Assembly: GCF_016591715.1 (NCBI RefSeq)
Contig: NZ_AP024109.1
Span: 3,844,001 to 3,908,000, forward strand
Length of the DNA: 64,000 nt
Direction of reading: 5' to 3'
Origin: Mesorhizobium sp. J8
GTDB lineage: Bacteria > Pseudomonadota > Alphaproteobacteria > Rhizobiales > Rhizobiaceae
How positions within the stretch are numbered: position 1 is the stretch's first letter; each line of letters begins with the position of its first letter. A program made the translations under genes and the position numbers. Of this stretch, positions 46,844 to 56,294 are shown piece by piece. The notes below the pieces were generated by a model. It had not been told where the DNA came from. It saw only the letters and a list, made by a program, of their open reading frames with translations, and ran no database searches.

Positions 46844-47338
46844 TCAGTTGGAACCGGCGCTGATGACCGGATGGCGCAAGAGATCGCCTTCCTTGATGCC
46901 GTCCTTGGCGGCCGTGCCCGCCTTCAGTTCAAGCACGAAGCGCACGGGCTGTCCGGGCGAGATGATCGCTTCGGATTCAGGCTCGCCGCGCTTGATGGCT
47001 TTGATCCTGCCGTCCTCCCCGATGAAAACGAGGTCGAGCGCCATCGGCGTGTTCTTCATCCAGAAATCCACCTCGCCGGTTCTTTCGAAGACGAACAACA
47101 TGCCGTGATCGTCGGCCATCGTCCGGCGAAACATCAGGCCCGCCTCCCGCTCCGCGGAAGTGTCGGCTATCTCGATGGAGAAGGAACGCTCGCCCGAGCC
47201 GGTCGTCACCACCAGCGGCGTCGGGTCGATGGGCAGCAGCATCGCATCCGCCGATCCCGGCTTCGCGGCGATGAAACAGGCGGCGAAAATGATCGCGGCG
47301 CAGAGCGCGCCCGCAGTCAACCAATTGCGATGAGCCAT
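46844..47338 (-). CDS. DUF192-family exported protein
   Basis: A 164-residue protein with an N-terminal hydrophobic signal or anchor (LTAGALCAAIIFAACFIAAK) and a DUF192 domain (about 50-160). The conserved RxxGLMFR segment is REAGLMFRRTMADDHGMLFV, followed by FWMKNTPMALDLVFI. DUF192 proteins are periplasmic with no established function. The ATG at 47338 gives the signal peptide. A longer frame upstream overlaps a repeat and is rejected. It probably forms an operon with the downstream hydrolase. Confidence 0.88.
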   Translation of the reverse strand: MAHRNWLTAGALCAAIIFAACFIAAKPGSADAMLLPIDPTPLVVTTGSGERSFSIEIADTSAEREAGLMFRRTMADDHGMLFVFERTGEVDFWMKNTPMALDLVFIGEDGRIKAIKRGEPESEAIISPGQPVRFVLELKAGTAAKDGIKEGDLLRHPVISAGSN

Positions 47339-47370
47339 GGGGGTACCTCGTCCAGACCCTCGTCCTAACC

Positions 47371-47410
47371 CATGATCCGGAGAAGTGGAACCGGCTTTCG
47401 GACAAGGTCG
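47371..47410. repeat. Degenerate family A repeat
   Basis: The sequence catgatccggagaagtggaa and then ccggctttcggacaag matches the first hairpin of family A with changes. It lies in the 112-nt gap between the cold-shock gene and the DUF192 gene. Confidence 0.6.
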
Positions 47411-47450
47411 GTGCGCGGCAAAGGCGCTTTTCGACGGCGTCGAGAAGCCC

Positions 47451-48044
47451 TTAATGCGAGACCGACAAGGTACCCATATCAGGGTGGATTTCGGCGGCCA
47501 TAAGGCCTTTGTCGCCACGTCCGAAGCGGACGAGCACGACCTGCCCGGGCCGGAGCTCGGTTATGCCGTAGCGCCGCAGCGTCTCCATATGGACGAAGAT
47601 GTCTTCCGTCCCCTCGCCCCGCGTCAGGAAGCCGAAACCCTTGGTGCGGTTGAACCACTTGACCAAGGCCCGCTCGAGGCCGCTCTCGGGGCTCACTGTG
47701 ACGTGAGTGCGCTGTTCCTGCTCAGCCGGATGCACCGCCGTCGAGGCGTCCATGGACAGGACCCGGAAAGCCTGCAGCCCGCGCTCGCCCTGTTTCACCA
47801 GGCAGACGACCCGCGCGCCTTCGAGCGCCGTCTGGAAGCCGTCCCTTCGAAGACAAGTCACATGGAGGAGGATGTCACCCGAGACGCCGTCGTCCGGAAG
47901 AATGAACCCGTAGCCCTTGGCCACGTCGAACCATTTGATAGCGCCGGCGATTTCAACAAGCTCGGCGGGGTCGCCGCCATTGTCCCGCTTCAAGGCGTCA
48001 TCAAGGCTTCCGTCCCGCCTCGTAAAAGAGGCTTTTTCCACCAT
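47451..48044 (-). CDS. Cold-shock protein with two CSD domains
   Basis: A 197-residue nucleic-acid-binding protein. The first cold-shock domain (about 32-100) has [19 protein letters not shown] and DILLHVT. The second (about 125-195) has [20 protein letters not shown] and DIFVHM, giving the RNP1 and RNP2 motifs. Between them is a short acidic linker with EQEQRTH. Two-domain cold-shock proteins of this type are common in rhizobia. The ATG at 48044 follows an AGGGGG ribosome site. Confidence 0.93.
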   Translation of the reverse strand: MVEKASFTRRDGSLDDALKRDNGGDPAELVEIAGAIKWFDVAKGYGFILPDDGVSGDILLHVTCLRRDGFQTALEGARVVCLVKQGERGLQAFRVLSMDASTAVHPAEQEQRTHVTVSPESGLERALVKWFNRTKGFGFLTRGEGTEDIFVHMETLRRYGITELRPGQVVLVRFGRGDKGLMAAEIHPDMGTLSVSH

Positions 48045-48303
48045 AAGAATGCCCCCTTTTTCCAACTGAACTGCAACTGATTCTTGCCAAGAGATTAACA
48101 CTGCGGCTTCCGGGGTGTGCAAGGGCTGACGTGCCTTTTTTCACCGTTCAGCACCGGAAAGGCTCAAATGTTGTTTGCCGGCGCTTCCGAAGACGATCGG
48201 CGAGGTCCCAAAATCGATCATACCGCCGCATTTGTCGGACGATTGCCCTTTCGCCGGGTGGCCCCTATGTTGCCTGGCAACCCCAACAGCCGAGGAAGCC
48301 GCC

Positions 48304-48744
48304 ATGCGCTATCTGCACACAATGGTCCGCATCGCCGACATCGACCAGTCGCTCGATTTCTACTGCAACAAGCTCGGCCTGAAGGAGGTGCGCCGCTACG
48401 AGAACGAGCAGGGCCGCTACACGCTGATCTTCCTTGCCGCGCCCGAAGACGAGCAGAGCGGCATCAACGAGAAAGCGCCGCTGGTCGAACTGACCTATAA
48501 TTGGGATCCGGAGGACTATAAGGGCGGCCGCAATTTCGGCCACCTCGCCTATGAGGTCGACGACATCTACGCCACCTGCCAGAAGCTGATGGACAGCGGC
48601 GTGACCATCAATCGTCCGCCGCGCGACGGCAACATGGCCTTCATCCGCTCGCCGGACGGCATCTCGATCGAGCTCCTGCAGAAAGGCCCGCCCAAGGCGA
48701 AGGCCGAACCGTGGGCTTCGATGGCGAACACGGGCGTCTGGTAA
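48304..48744 (+). CDS. gloA: Lactoylglutathione lyase (glyoxalase I)
   Basis: A 146-residue VOC enzyme that converts the methylglyoxal-glutathione adduct to S-lactoylglutathione. The start MRYLHTMVRIADIDQSLDFY is typical. The expected metal residues are His5, Glu in LVELTYNW, His in FGHLAYEVDD and Glu in SIELLQK, and all are present. It stands alone between the cold-shock gene and a DUF2218 gene. Confidence 0.94.
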   Translation: MRYLHTMVRIADIDQSLDFYCNKLGLKEVRRYENEQGRYTLIFLAAPEDEQSGINEKAPLVELTYNWDPEDYKGGRNFGHLAYEVDDIYATCQKLMDSGVTINRPPRDGNMAFIRSPDGISIELLQKGPPKAKAEPWASMANTGVW

Positions 48745-48865
48745 AACCGGCGATCCAAGTCGATTTGACCGGCGGCCGCTGGCGTTTTGCCAGGCCGTGC
48801 CTATCTATCCGACATGGCGCCGGCCTCGTCCAGGCTGGCGTTTCTTCATCCGCCAGGAGAATTTC

Positions 48866-49153
48866 ATGCCGACCAGCCGCGCCGATGTCGCCACCGAGCA
48901 CGCAAGCCGTTACCTGCAGCAACTCGGCAAGCATTGGTCGCACAAATTCCCGGTCGAGTTCGACCCGCGGCACGGCGCCATCCAGCTCTCGATCGGCCGC
49001 ACCGTGATGGATGCCGACGATCATGCGCTGCACATTGCTCTGGCCGCCGACGACGAGGCGTCGCTGGAGCGGTTGGAGAGCGTGGTCGTCGACCATATCA
49101 AGCGCTTCGCCTTCCGCGAGGAATTGAGCTTCGACTGGCAGAAGGCCGCTTGA
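48866..49153 (+). CDS. DUF2218-family protein
   Basis: A 95-residue protein with pattern ASRYLQQLGKHWSHKFPVEF and a late DHIKRFAFREELSFDWQ. The family occurs in bacteria alongside siderophore or iron-uptake genes, but none is present here. The ATG at 48866 has AGGAGA upstream. The function is unknown. Confidence 0.82.
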   Translation: MPTSRADVATEHASRYLQQLGKHWSHKFPVEFDPRHGAIQLSIGRTVMDADDHALHIALAADDEASLERLESVVVDHIKRFAFREELSFDWQKAA

Positions 49154-49167
49154 AGGTGCTGTAGCCC

Positions 49168-49728
49168 TCAGCCGCCGGCCTTGCCGGCCATGTCGAGCAG
49201 CGCCAGCACGCTGCGCCAGTTGCGTGCCGTACCCGGCACCTTCAAGGTGCGCGGGATGAGGTTGGCGAACACCGATTTGCCGAGGCCGTCGGGCGCATGC
49301 AGGTAAAGCACGTCTCCCTTGATCTCGAAGCGTTCGGGGCCGGTGCATTTGTCGGCCAGCCGCTTCGTCTCGTCAGCGGTCGGCTCCCGCTCCAGCGCAT
49401 AGGCGTGCAGCTTGGTCGGCTCGCCGGCGACCTCGGGATAGGGATTGTCCTTCACCAGCCGCTCGAACCAGCGGGCATCGCGTACTATGATGCGCGAGTT
49501 GAAGCCCCACTTCTTCTCGAAGGCCGTCTCGAGTTGCTGAGTCAGCGCCGCCGCATCCCCCTTCTTCGCCCGGAACACGACATTGCCGCTCTGCACATAG
49601 GTCGCGACATCGCTGAAGCCGAGGCCTTCGAAGAAGGTTTTGAGCTCCGCCATTTTGACGATGCGGTTGCCGCCCACATTGATGCCGGAAAACAGCGCGA
49701 CGAAAACCGTACCTTGTTTTGCGCTCAT
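49168..49728 (-). CDS. DUF1697-family protein
   Basis: A 186-residue soluble protein starting VFVALFSGINVGGNRIVKMA, with YVQSGNVVFRAKKG near residue 43. These are the marks of DUF1697, which has no known function. Its start overlaps the ilvA stop by 4 nt (ATGA on the minus strand), so it is translated after ilvA by coupling. Confidence 0.85.
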   Translation of the reverse strand: MSAKQGTVFVALFSGINVGGNRIVKMAELKTFFEGLGFSDVATYVQSGNVVFRAKKGDAAALTQQLETAFEKKWGFNSRIIVRDARWFERLVKDNPYPEVAGEPTKLHAYALEREPTADETKRLADKCTGPERFEIKGDVLYLHAPDGLGKSVFANLIPRTLKVPGTARNWRSVLALLDMAGKAGG

Positions 49729-50981
49729 ATGATGAATCCCGCCAGCGTCTCGTTGTCGGTGATATCCTGATATTGCACGCCCTCGGCGTCGAAATTGGCC
49801 TTCAGCAGGTCGAAATTGCGCCGATCCTTGGTCTCGATGCCGATCAGCACCGAACCGAAATTGCGCGCCGACTTCTTCAGATACTCGAAGCGGGCGATAT
49901 CGTCGTCGGGGCCGAGCATTTCGAGGAAATCGCGCAGCGCGCCCGGCCGCTGCGGAAAGCGGATGATGAAGTATTTCTTCAGCCCCTCGAAGCGCAGCGC
50001 CCGCTCCTTTACGTCCGGCAGCCGCTCGAAGTCGAAATTGCCGCCGGAGACGACGGCTACGATGGTCTTGCCCCTGATCTCCTTGCGCGAAAAATCCTTG
50101 AGCGCGTCGATCGCCAGCGCGCCGGCTGGCTCCAGCACGACGCCCTCGACATTAAGCATCTCGATCATGGTGGCGCAGAGCCGGTTCTCCGGAATGAGCC
50201 GAACGGCATCGGTGGCGAAGTCCTTGAGATGGCGCAGCGGCTCGCGGCCGATCTCGGCCACCGCGGCACCGTCGACGAAATTATCGACCTTGGCGAGCTT
50301 GACCCGCTTGCCGCCGGCAAGGCTCTCGGCGAGGCTCGGCGCGCCCGCCGGCTCGCAAAACACGAAACGCGGCTCGCGATGCTGGTCGGCGAAATAGTGA
50401 GTGACGCCGGCGGCAAGTCCGCCGCCGCCCACCGGCAGCATGACGATGTCGGGCACGCGCCCGCCCGGCATCTGCGCTGCGATCTCGTAGGCGACCGTCG
50501 CCTGGCCCTCGATGATGTCCTTGTGATCGAAGGGCGGCACCATGTGCGCGCCGGCGCTTTCGGTGAATTCGAAGGCGGCGCGGTAGCAATCGTCAAAGAA
50601 GTCGCCGACCAGCCTGATCTCGACGAAATCGCCGCCGAACAGCCGCGTCTTGTCGATCTTCTGCTGCGGCGTGGTCACCGGCATGAACACGACGCCCTTT
50701 TTACCGAAATGGCGGCAGACGAAGGCGAAGCCCTGCGCATGATTGCCGGCGGAGGCGCAGACGAACAGCTCGGCATTGTTGCCTGCGGCGAGCGCCTTAC
50801 GGAAGAAGTTGAAGGCGCCCCTGATCTTGTAGGAACGCACCGGCGTCAGGTCCTCGCGCTTCAGAAGCACCCGGGCGCCGGTCTTCTTCGACAGATAGTC
50901 GTTCTCCTGCAGCGGCGTTTCCGGAAAGATGCCGCGGATCGCTTCCGCGGCAGCGGCGACGCGGGCGGAAAAGCTGTTCAC
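49725..50981 (-). CDS. ilvA: Threonine ammonia-lyase (threonine dehydratase)
   Basis: A 418-residue PLP enzyme that makes 2-oxobutanoate from threonine for isoleucine synthesis. The PLP lysine is Lys52 in VRSYKIRGA. The glycine-rich loop is PVGGGGLAAG and the C-terminal ACT-like domain (about 330-418) contains FPQRPGALRDFLEML, so allosteric control is expected. The GTG at 50981 has GAGGG upstream. A much longer frame joining upstream DNA (to 52607) is rejected because it lacks any homology. It is upstream of and coupled to the DUF1697 gene. Confidence 0.94.
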   Translation of the reverse strand: MNSFSARVAAAAEAIRGIFPETPLQENDYLSKKTGARVLLKREDLTPVRSYKIRGAFNFFRKALAAGNNAELFVCASAGNHAQGFAFVCRHFGKKGVVFMPVTTPQQKIDKTRLFGGDFVEIRLVGDFFDDCYRAAFEFTESAGAHMVPPFDHKDIIEGQATVAYEIAAQMPGGRVPDIVMLPVGGGGLAAGVTHYFADQHREPRFVFCEPAGAPSLAESLAGGKRVKLAKVDNFVDGAAVAEIGREPLRHLKDFATDAVRLIPENRLCATMIEMLNVEGVVLEPAGALAIDALKDFSRKEIRGKTIVAVVSGGNFDFERLPDVKERALRFEGLKKYFIIRFPQRPGALRDFLEMLGPDDDIARFEYLKKSARNFGSVLIGIETKDRRNFDLLKANFDAEGVQYQDITDNETLAGFII

Positions 50982-51212
50982 CACAAGTCCCTCATTCTGA
51001 TTTCGGCGCGTTCGGGGATAGCCATCGCCGTGCCGGCAGACCTTCCTGCCGCCGTTTTGGCTTTCGCGCAACAGTGCGATCGCCCTCGCCCGGCGCCGAA
51101 CGAATTTTCGCTGGACATGACTTACTTTGGCCGCACTTCGCCTGTCCGGGAGATTTCCGCGGAGGTGGACGGCCGATCGCGGCCAAAATGGAATTGCAGT
51201 GGAAGTGTCGAC

Positions 51213-52289
51213 GTGCGGTTGAAGACAATTCTGATCATTGCCCTTGCCCTGCTGACGGCGGGCTGCGCGGGCCACCAGACGCAGGAAATCCTCGGCAGCG
51301 TCGTCGTACCGACGCAGGCGACCGAGATCGCCGGTAACCACTCGATCTTCATCGCCACCACGCGCAAGCGGTCCGACGACCCGAACAAGGTCTTCGACGG
51401 CGAGCGCTCCGCGACGCTCAACTACGCCCGCGTCAACGTCACCGTTCCGCCGGTCCACCAGACCGGCCAGATCGAACGCCGCTCGCGCGGCAAGTCGAAC
51501 GACCCGACCAAGTATTTCATGGCCTCGGAAGTCGTCGGCTACGACACGCAGCCGAAATTCGCCAGCGCGCTCAACGCCGACATCGACGCCCGCGGCGGAC
51601 GCGTGATGGTTTTTGTCCACGGCTACAACACCGGCTTCGACGACGCCGTCTACCGGCTGACCCAGATCGTCCACGATTCCGGCTATCCCGGCACGCCGGT
51701 GCTGTTCTCCTGGGCTTCCGGCGCCAAGACCACCGACTATGTCTATGACAAGGAAAGCGCCGCCGCCGCCCGCGACCAGTTGGAAGTGACGCTCAGGATG
51801 CTGGCGCAGACCGGCGCCCGGCGCATCGACATCGTCGCCCATTCGATGGGAACCTGGGTGACGATGGAAACGCTGCGCCAGCTCGCCATCACCGGAGACC
51901 GCGATCTCGGCGGCAAGCTCGGCGACGTGGTGCTCGCCTCGCCCGACATCGATGTCGACGTCTTCAAGAGCCAGATGCGCCGCTATGGCAAGCCGGACAA
52001 GCCCTTCATCCTGCTCCTGTCGGACGACGACCGGGCGCTCAGGCTCTCCGGCCTGATCGCCGGCTCGCGGCCGCGCGTCGGCGACTATCGGGACGCCGCC
52101 GACCTCGCTTCCTATGGCGTCACGGTGGTCGACCTTTCCAAGATCAAGGGCAATGACAGCTTCAACCACACCAAATTCGCCGACAACCCGATGATGGTGC
52201 AGATGATCGGACAGCGGCTGCGCGAGGACGATGGCTTTGCCAGCGATCGCGATGTGACGGACCGCATCCGCCAACTGGCCGCACAGTAA
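51213..52289 (+). CDS. Lipoprotein alpha/beta hydrolase (DUF900-like), copy 1
   Basis: A 358-residue exported protein. The N-terminus has a lipobox (ALLTAGCAG, Cys about 18) for lipid attachment. The hydrolase core has VFVHGYNTGF (about 132-141) and the nucleophile Ser in IVAHSMGTWVTM (about 209-220). The late ASPDIDVDVF and DRALRLSG blocks follow. It belongs to the DUF900 group of predicted esterases. A closely similar gene follows 106 nt downstream. No substrate can be named. Confidence 0.83.
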   Translation: MRLKTILIIALALLTAGCAGHQTQEILGSVVVPTQATEIAGNHSIFIATTRKRSDDPNKVFDGERSATLNYARVNVTVPPVHQTGQIERRSRGKSNDPTKYFMASEVVGYDTQPKFASALNADIDARGGRVMVFVHGYNTGFDDAVYRLTQIVHDSGYPGTPVLFSWASGAKTTDYVYDKESAAAARDQLEVTLRMLAQTGARRIDIVAHSMGTWVTMETLRQLAITGDRDLGGKLGDVVLASPDIDVDVFKSQMRRYGKPDKPFILLLSDDDRALRLSGLIAGSRPRVGDYRDAADLASYGVTVVDLSKIKGNDSFNHTKFADNPMMVQMIGQRLREDDGFASDRDVTDRIRQLAAQ

Positions 52290-52395
52290 CCCTATCGGTG
52301 CGGGTTTCCGCATCGCACGGACTTTGAACTGGACCCGGCAGCCCTCTGGCTTTATCGGAGTAACAGAGAGGTTTGCCGCCCTTGGGGGACCCCGG

Positions 52396-53559
52396 GTGAC
52401 TGTGCATGTGAAGATCGTCATCGGCCTTGCCCTCGCGCTCGCCCTCGCCGGCTGCGCCGGTCCTACGCACGATCTGCTCAACCGCAAGGCGATTGCGGCG
52501 CCCGCGTCCGACATTGCCGCCAGGCATGAGATCTTCGTCGCCACCACCCGCCAGCCGGCGACCAAGGACCCGCGCCAGGTGTTCGACGGCGACCGTTCGC
52601 TGACCACCAGCTACGCCCGCGTCGACGTCACCGTGCCGAAAATCCACCAGGTCGGGACGATCGAGCGCGCCAAGGGCTCGGCCGACGCCAACCCCGCCAA
52701 GCAGTTCACCGCCACCGATGTCGTCCATTATGGCGACGCGCGGCAATTCGCCAAGGCGGTCGGCGCCGACATTTCCATGCGCGGCGACCGCGCCTTGGTG
52801 TTCGTGCACGGCTTCAACAACGGTTTTGACGACGGCATCTACCGCATCACGCAGATCGCGCATGACACCAAATATCCCGGAACGCCGGTGTTGTTCTCGT
52901 GGGCATCGAGCGCCAAGACGACCGGCTACATCTACGACAAGGACAGCTCGACCGCCGCGCGCGACGACCTCGAGGCGACGCTGAGGATGCTCGCCAAGAC
53001 GCGCGTCAAGAGCATCGACATCATCGCTCATTCGATGGGCACCTGGCTGACGATGGAAGCGCTGCGCCAGCTCGCCATCACCGGCGACCGAGATCTGGGC
53101 GGCAAGCTCGGCTACGTCATCCTCGCCTCGCCCGACATCGACGTCGATGTCTTCAAGAAGCAGATGATCCGCTACGGCAAGCCCGACAAGCCCTTCGCCA
53201 TCCTGCTTTCGGGCGATGACCGGGCGCTCAAGCTGTCGAGCTTAATTTCCGGCGACAAGCCGCGCGTCGGCGACTACGGCGACGCGGCCGATCTCGCCAA
53301 TTACGGCGTGACGGTCGTCGACCTGACCAAGACCAAGGGCGGCGACGGCGGCCTGAACCACGCCAAGTTCGCCGACAATCCGATCCTGGTGCAATTGCTG
53401 GGCAACCGGCTGCGCACGCCGGCAGGCCTTGCCTCGGACGAACCCGACCCGACGCAGCTGAACAATATCGGCCAGGGCCTCGGCAAGGCGGTCGGCTCGG
53501 TCGCCGAGGTCGTCATCACCACGCCGTTCAAGGTGCTGACCATCGCCACTGGCGGATGA
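52396..53559 (+). CDS. Lipoprotein alpha/beta hydrolase (DUF900-like), copy 2
   Basis: A 387-residue paralogue of the preceding gene. The lipobox is LALAGCAG (Cys about 18), and the core has VFVHGFNNGFDDGIYR and IIAHSMGTWLTMEALRQ. The blocks ASPDIDVDVFKKQMIRYGKP and DRALKLSSLI match copy 1 almost residue for residue. It has about 30 extra C-terminal residues (LNNIGQGLGKAVGSVAEVV). The GTG start at 52396 has GGGGGAC just upstream. Other GTG codons six and twelve nucleotides downstream are possible. It is followed by a family B repeat. Confidence 0.83.
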   Translation: MTVHVKIVIGLALALALAGCAGPTHDLLNRKAIAAPASDIAARHEIFVATTRQPATKDPRQVFDGDRSLTTSYARVDVTVPKIHQVGTIERAKGSADANPAKQFTATDVVHYGDARQFAKAVGADISMRGDRALVFVHGFNNGFDDGIYRITQIAHDTKYPGTPVLFSWASSAKTTGYIYDKDSSTAARDDLEATLRMLAKTRVKSIDIIAHSMGTWLTMEALRQLAITGDRDLGGKLGYVILASPDIDVDVFKKQMIRYGKPDKPFAILLSGDDRALKLSSLISGDKPRVGDYGDAADLANYGVTVVDLTKTKGGDGGLNHAKFADNPILVQLLGNRLRTPAGLASDEPDPTQLNNIGQGLGKAVGSVAEVVITTPFKVLTIATGG

Positions 53560-53564
53560 CCTAC

Positions 53565-53670
53565 CCTAGAGCAATTCCAGGAGAAGTGTGAGCGGTTTTC
53601 CGCCAGGAATTGCGTAAAAACAAGGAGATAGAGCATTTCACCGTTTCCGTGAAACGGTGAAATGCTCTAG
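53565..53670. repeat. Family B repeat with CTAG ends
   Basis: The element begins ctagagcaattccagg and ends aatgctctag, so its 8-nt termini ctagagca and tgctctag are inverted repeats. Inside are the ggttttccgccaggaattgc unit and the hairpin tttcaccg/cggtgaaa around tttccgtgaaa. Its right end overlaps the stop codon of the adenine deaminase gene. Confidence 0.9.
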
Positions 53671-55484
53671 ATAAACAGATCGACCTTCTGAAACGTCCTC
53701 ACGTCGACGAGGCCGACGTCCGAAATCCTGAGTTCCGGAATGACCACCAGCGCCAGCAGCGAGTGCTGCATATAGGCGTTGTTCAAGGAGCAGCCGACCT
53801 TGCTCATCGCCTCGGTAAGTTGCTCGGCCTTGGCCGCGACGATCTCGGCGCGCTCGTCCGACATCAGCCCGGCGATCGGCATCTCGACCAGCGCCAGTTC
53901 CTTGCCCCGGGAATAGAGCACGACACCGCCGCCCACCTCGCTCAGCCGGTTGACGGCCAAGGCCATGTCTTCCTTGTTGGTGCCGACGACGATGATGTGG
54001 TGCGCGTCATGCGCGACGCTTGAGGCCATCGCGCAGTCTTCCACATAGCCGAAACCGGAGACGAAGGCATTGGTGACGCCGCCCGTGCCGCGGTGGCGCT
54101 CGACCAGGGCGATCTGGCAGATGTCGTTGCGGCGATCCATGGCGACCAAACCGTCCTCGACGGCGAGATCGGCTTCCAGAGCCCGCGTCGGCGCCTGGTT
54201 CTCGATCACGCCGATCACTCGCGCCCGCACCTCGTTGGCGCCTTGCGGCGCGGAAATGTCAAAATCCTTCGCTGCGAGTTTCTTGCCGAGCTTGACCGTG
54301 TTCTTCGCGGATTGCGGATAGTCATAGGCCGGAATGTCGATCTCGAGCTTGCCGGCCTTGGCCAGCCGGACTCCGCGGCCATAGACCTCGTCGATGGTCA
54401 TCTGGGCAAGGTCCGAAACGATCAGAAGATCCGCCAGCCGTCCGGGCGCGATCGAGCCGATCTCGCGTTCCAGCCTGAAATGCTGGGCGGTGTTGAGCGT
54501 CGCCATCTGGATCGCCGTCACCGGCTTCAGGCCCTGTTGGATGGCATGCCGCACCACACGATCCATATGGCCTTCATGCACCAGCGTGCCGGAATGGCTG
54601 TCATCGGTGCAGAGGATGAAGTTGCGCGGGTCGACGCCGTCTTCGGTCACCGCCTTGATCTGCGCCGCGACATCGTACCAGGCCGACCCCAGCCTCAGCA
54701 TCGCCTTCATGCCCTGGCGCACACGCGCGATCGCGTCCTCGGCGCGCGTGCCTTCATGGTCGTCCTCCGCCCCGCCGGCGGCATAGCCATGGAACGGCAG
54801 GCCGAGATCGGGCGATGCATAGTGTCCGCCGACCGTCTTGCCGGCCTTGACCGTCTCGGCGATCTCGCCCGACATCACCGGATTGTTGGCGGCGACGCCG
54901 GGGAAATTCATCACCTCGCCGAGCCCGATGATCTTTTCCCAGGTCATCGCCTCCGCCACGTCGGCAACCGTCAATTCGGCGCCGGCGTGCTCCAGTCCCG
55001 GCGCCGAGGGCACGCAGGACGGCATCTGCACGTGCACGTTGATCGGCATCGCGACAGCCTCGTCATGCATCAGGCGAACGCCCGGCAATCCGAGCACATT
55101 GGCGATCTCGTGCGGATCGATGAACATCGAGGTCGTGCCGTGGGGGATCACGGCCCGGCAGAATTCCGTCACCGTCACCATGCCGCTCTCGACATGCATA
55201 TGCGCGTCGCAAAGGCCGGGCACCAGATAGCGTCCGCCGGCATCGACCACTTTGGTCTCCTGCCCGATGGCGTGGCCGGCATCCGGTCCGCAATAGGCGA
55301 AGCGGCCGGCCGCGACCGCGATATCGGTGCCTGGGATGATCTCGCCCGAATGGACATTCACCCAGCGCCCATTGCGGATGACCAGATCGGCGGGCTTTCG
55401 GCCCATCGCGACGTCGACCAGATGTGTCGCCACCTCGGTCCACGGCTTTGGCTTTGCGGCGCTTGTCGGCTTGGCGTTCGTCAT
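53667..55484 (-). CDS. ade: Adenine deaminase
   Basis: A 605-residue amidohydrolase that converts adenine to hypoxanthine. Metal ligands are in GLCDAHMHVESGM, with later histidines in GGHYA and the catalytic DDSHSGT. The C-terminal adenine deaminase-specific domain (about 420-600) contains GSGF-type FVSGFGYVEDCAMASSVAHD and HHIIVVGTN. The ATG at 55484 has GAGGA eight nucleotides upstream. An ATG six codons further upstream (55502) is possible. Its TAG stop lies in the CTAG end of the family B repeat. Confidence 0.94.
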   Translation of the reverse strand: MTNAKPTSAAKPKPWTEVATHLVDVAMGRKPADLVIRNGRWVNVHSGEIIPGTDIAVAAGRFAYCGPDAGHAIGQETKVVDAGGRYLVPGLCDAHMHVESGMVTVTEFCRAVIPHGTTSMFIDPHEIANVLGLPGVRLMHDEAVAMPINVHVQMPSCVPSAPGLEHAGAELTVADVAEAMTWEKIIGLGEVMNFPGVAANNPVMSGEIAETVKAGKTVGGHYASPDLGLPFHGYAAGGAEDDHEGTRAEDAIARVRQGMKAMLRLGSAWYDVAAQIKAVTEDGVDPRNFILCTDDSHSGTLVHEGHMDRVVRHAIQQGLKPVTAIQMATLNTAQHFRLEREIGSIAPGRLADLLIVSDLAQMTIDEVYGRGVRLAKAGKLEIDIPAYDYPQSAKNTVKLGKKLAAKDFDISAPQGANEVRARVIGVIENQAPTRALEADLAVEDGLVAMDRRNDICQIALVERHRGTGGVTNAFVSGFGYVEDCAMASSVAHDAHHIIVVGTNKEDMALAVNRLSEVGGGVVLYSRGKELALVEMPIAGLMSDERAEIVAAKAEQLTEAMSKVGCSLNNAYMQHSLLALVVIPELRISDVGLVDVRTFQKVDLFI

Positions 55485-55643
55485 CGGCTGAGTCCTCTGC
55501 ATGGGCCAGTTTGGCAAATGTCGGCGCCCGGAGCCAGAGCATCAGGTCGTAAACCACTGTTGCAGAGATACAATTCCGTTTGGCGATGAATGGGGCTAGT
55601 TTACGCTCAGGAGTCTTTCGAAACCGCCATTTCGGAGCGCCCG

Positions 55644-56294
55644 ATGCGTCGACTGACGCTCGCCAGTGCCGGTCTTCTTGCCCTGCTGTCCGGGTCTGCC
55701 CGGGCGGCGGATTTGGGTAGTGATCTGCCGATGACCGCGCCCGGCTTCGACTGGACCGGCTATTATGCCGGCATGCAGGCCGGTTACGGCTGGGGCCGGT
55801 CCGATATCACCGTCGACGGCGGTTCAGTTAAGCCCGACATCGACGGCGGTTTCGTAGGCGGCCATGTCGCGGGGCTCTGGCAGTTCGACCAGGCCGTGAT
55901 CGGCGCCCAAGCCGATCTCAATTACGCCTCGATCGACGGCACCGGCGGTCCCGGAAACACGTTCGGCTCCGCCATCAAATGGTTCGGGTCGATCGACGCC
56001 AAGGCCGGCTACGCCATGGATCGCGTGCTGATCTATGGCATCGGCGGCATCGCTTTCGCCGGCATCGAGAGCTCGCAGGCGGCGGGCACGAGCTTTGCGC
56101 GAACCCGCACCAGCACCGGCTGGACGATCGGCGCCGGCGTCGACTATGCCTTGACCAACAATGTCGTCGTCGGCGCGCAATACCGCTACTACGATTTCGG
56201 CAAGGAGCATTTCGACGCTTCGGACACCTTTACCGAGCGCGACCAGGACGTGAAGCTGCAGACGCTAGGCGTGAACTTCAGCTATAAATTCTAA
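55644..56294 (+). CDS. Outer-membrane beta-barrel protein (Omp25/Omp31-like)
   Basis: A 216-residue protein with a signal peptide (MRRLTLASAGLLALLSGSAR, cleaved near RAAD). The mature part has alternating beta strands such as WTGYYAGMQAGYGWGRSD and VVGAQYRYYDFGKE and ends in FSYKF, the aromatic end needed for outer-membrane insertion. It resembles the small porin-like proteins common in Brucella and rhizobia, where they stabilise the outer membrane. The 257 nt after it show no supported gene. Confidence 0.9.
   Translation: MRRLTLASAGLLALLSGSARAADLGSDLPMTAPGFDWTGYYAGMQAGYGWGRSDITVDGGSVKPDIDGGFVGGHVAGLWQFDQAVIGAQADLNYASIDGTGGPGNTFGSAIKWFGSIDAKAGYAMDRVLIYGIGGIAFAGIESSQAAGTSFARTRTSTGWTIGAGVDYALTNNVVVGAQYRYYDFGKEHFDASDTFTERDQDVKLQTLGVNFSYKF

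Noticed and set aside
49725..52607. 960-codon minus-strand frame that joins ilvA to upstream DNA
   Set aside because: Only the last 418 codons resemble a protein (IlvA). The rest is opposite the lipoprotein genes.
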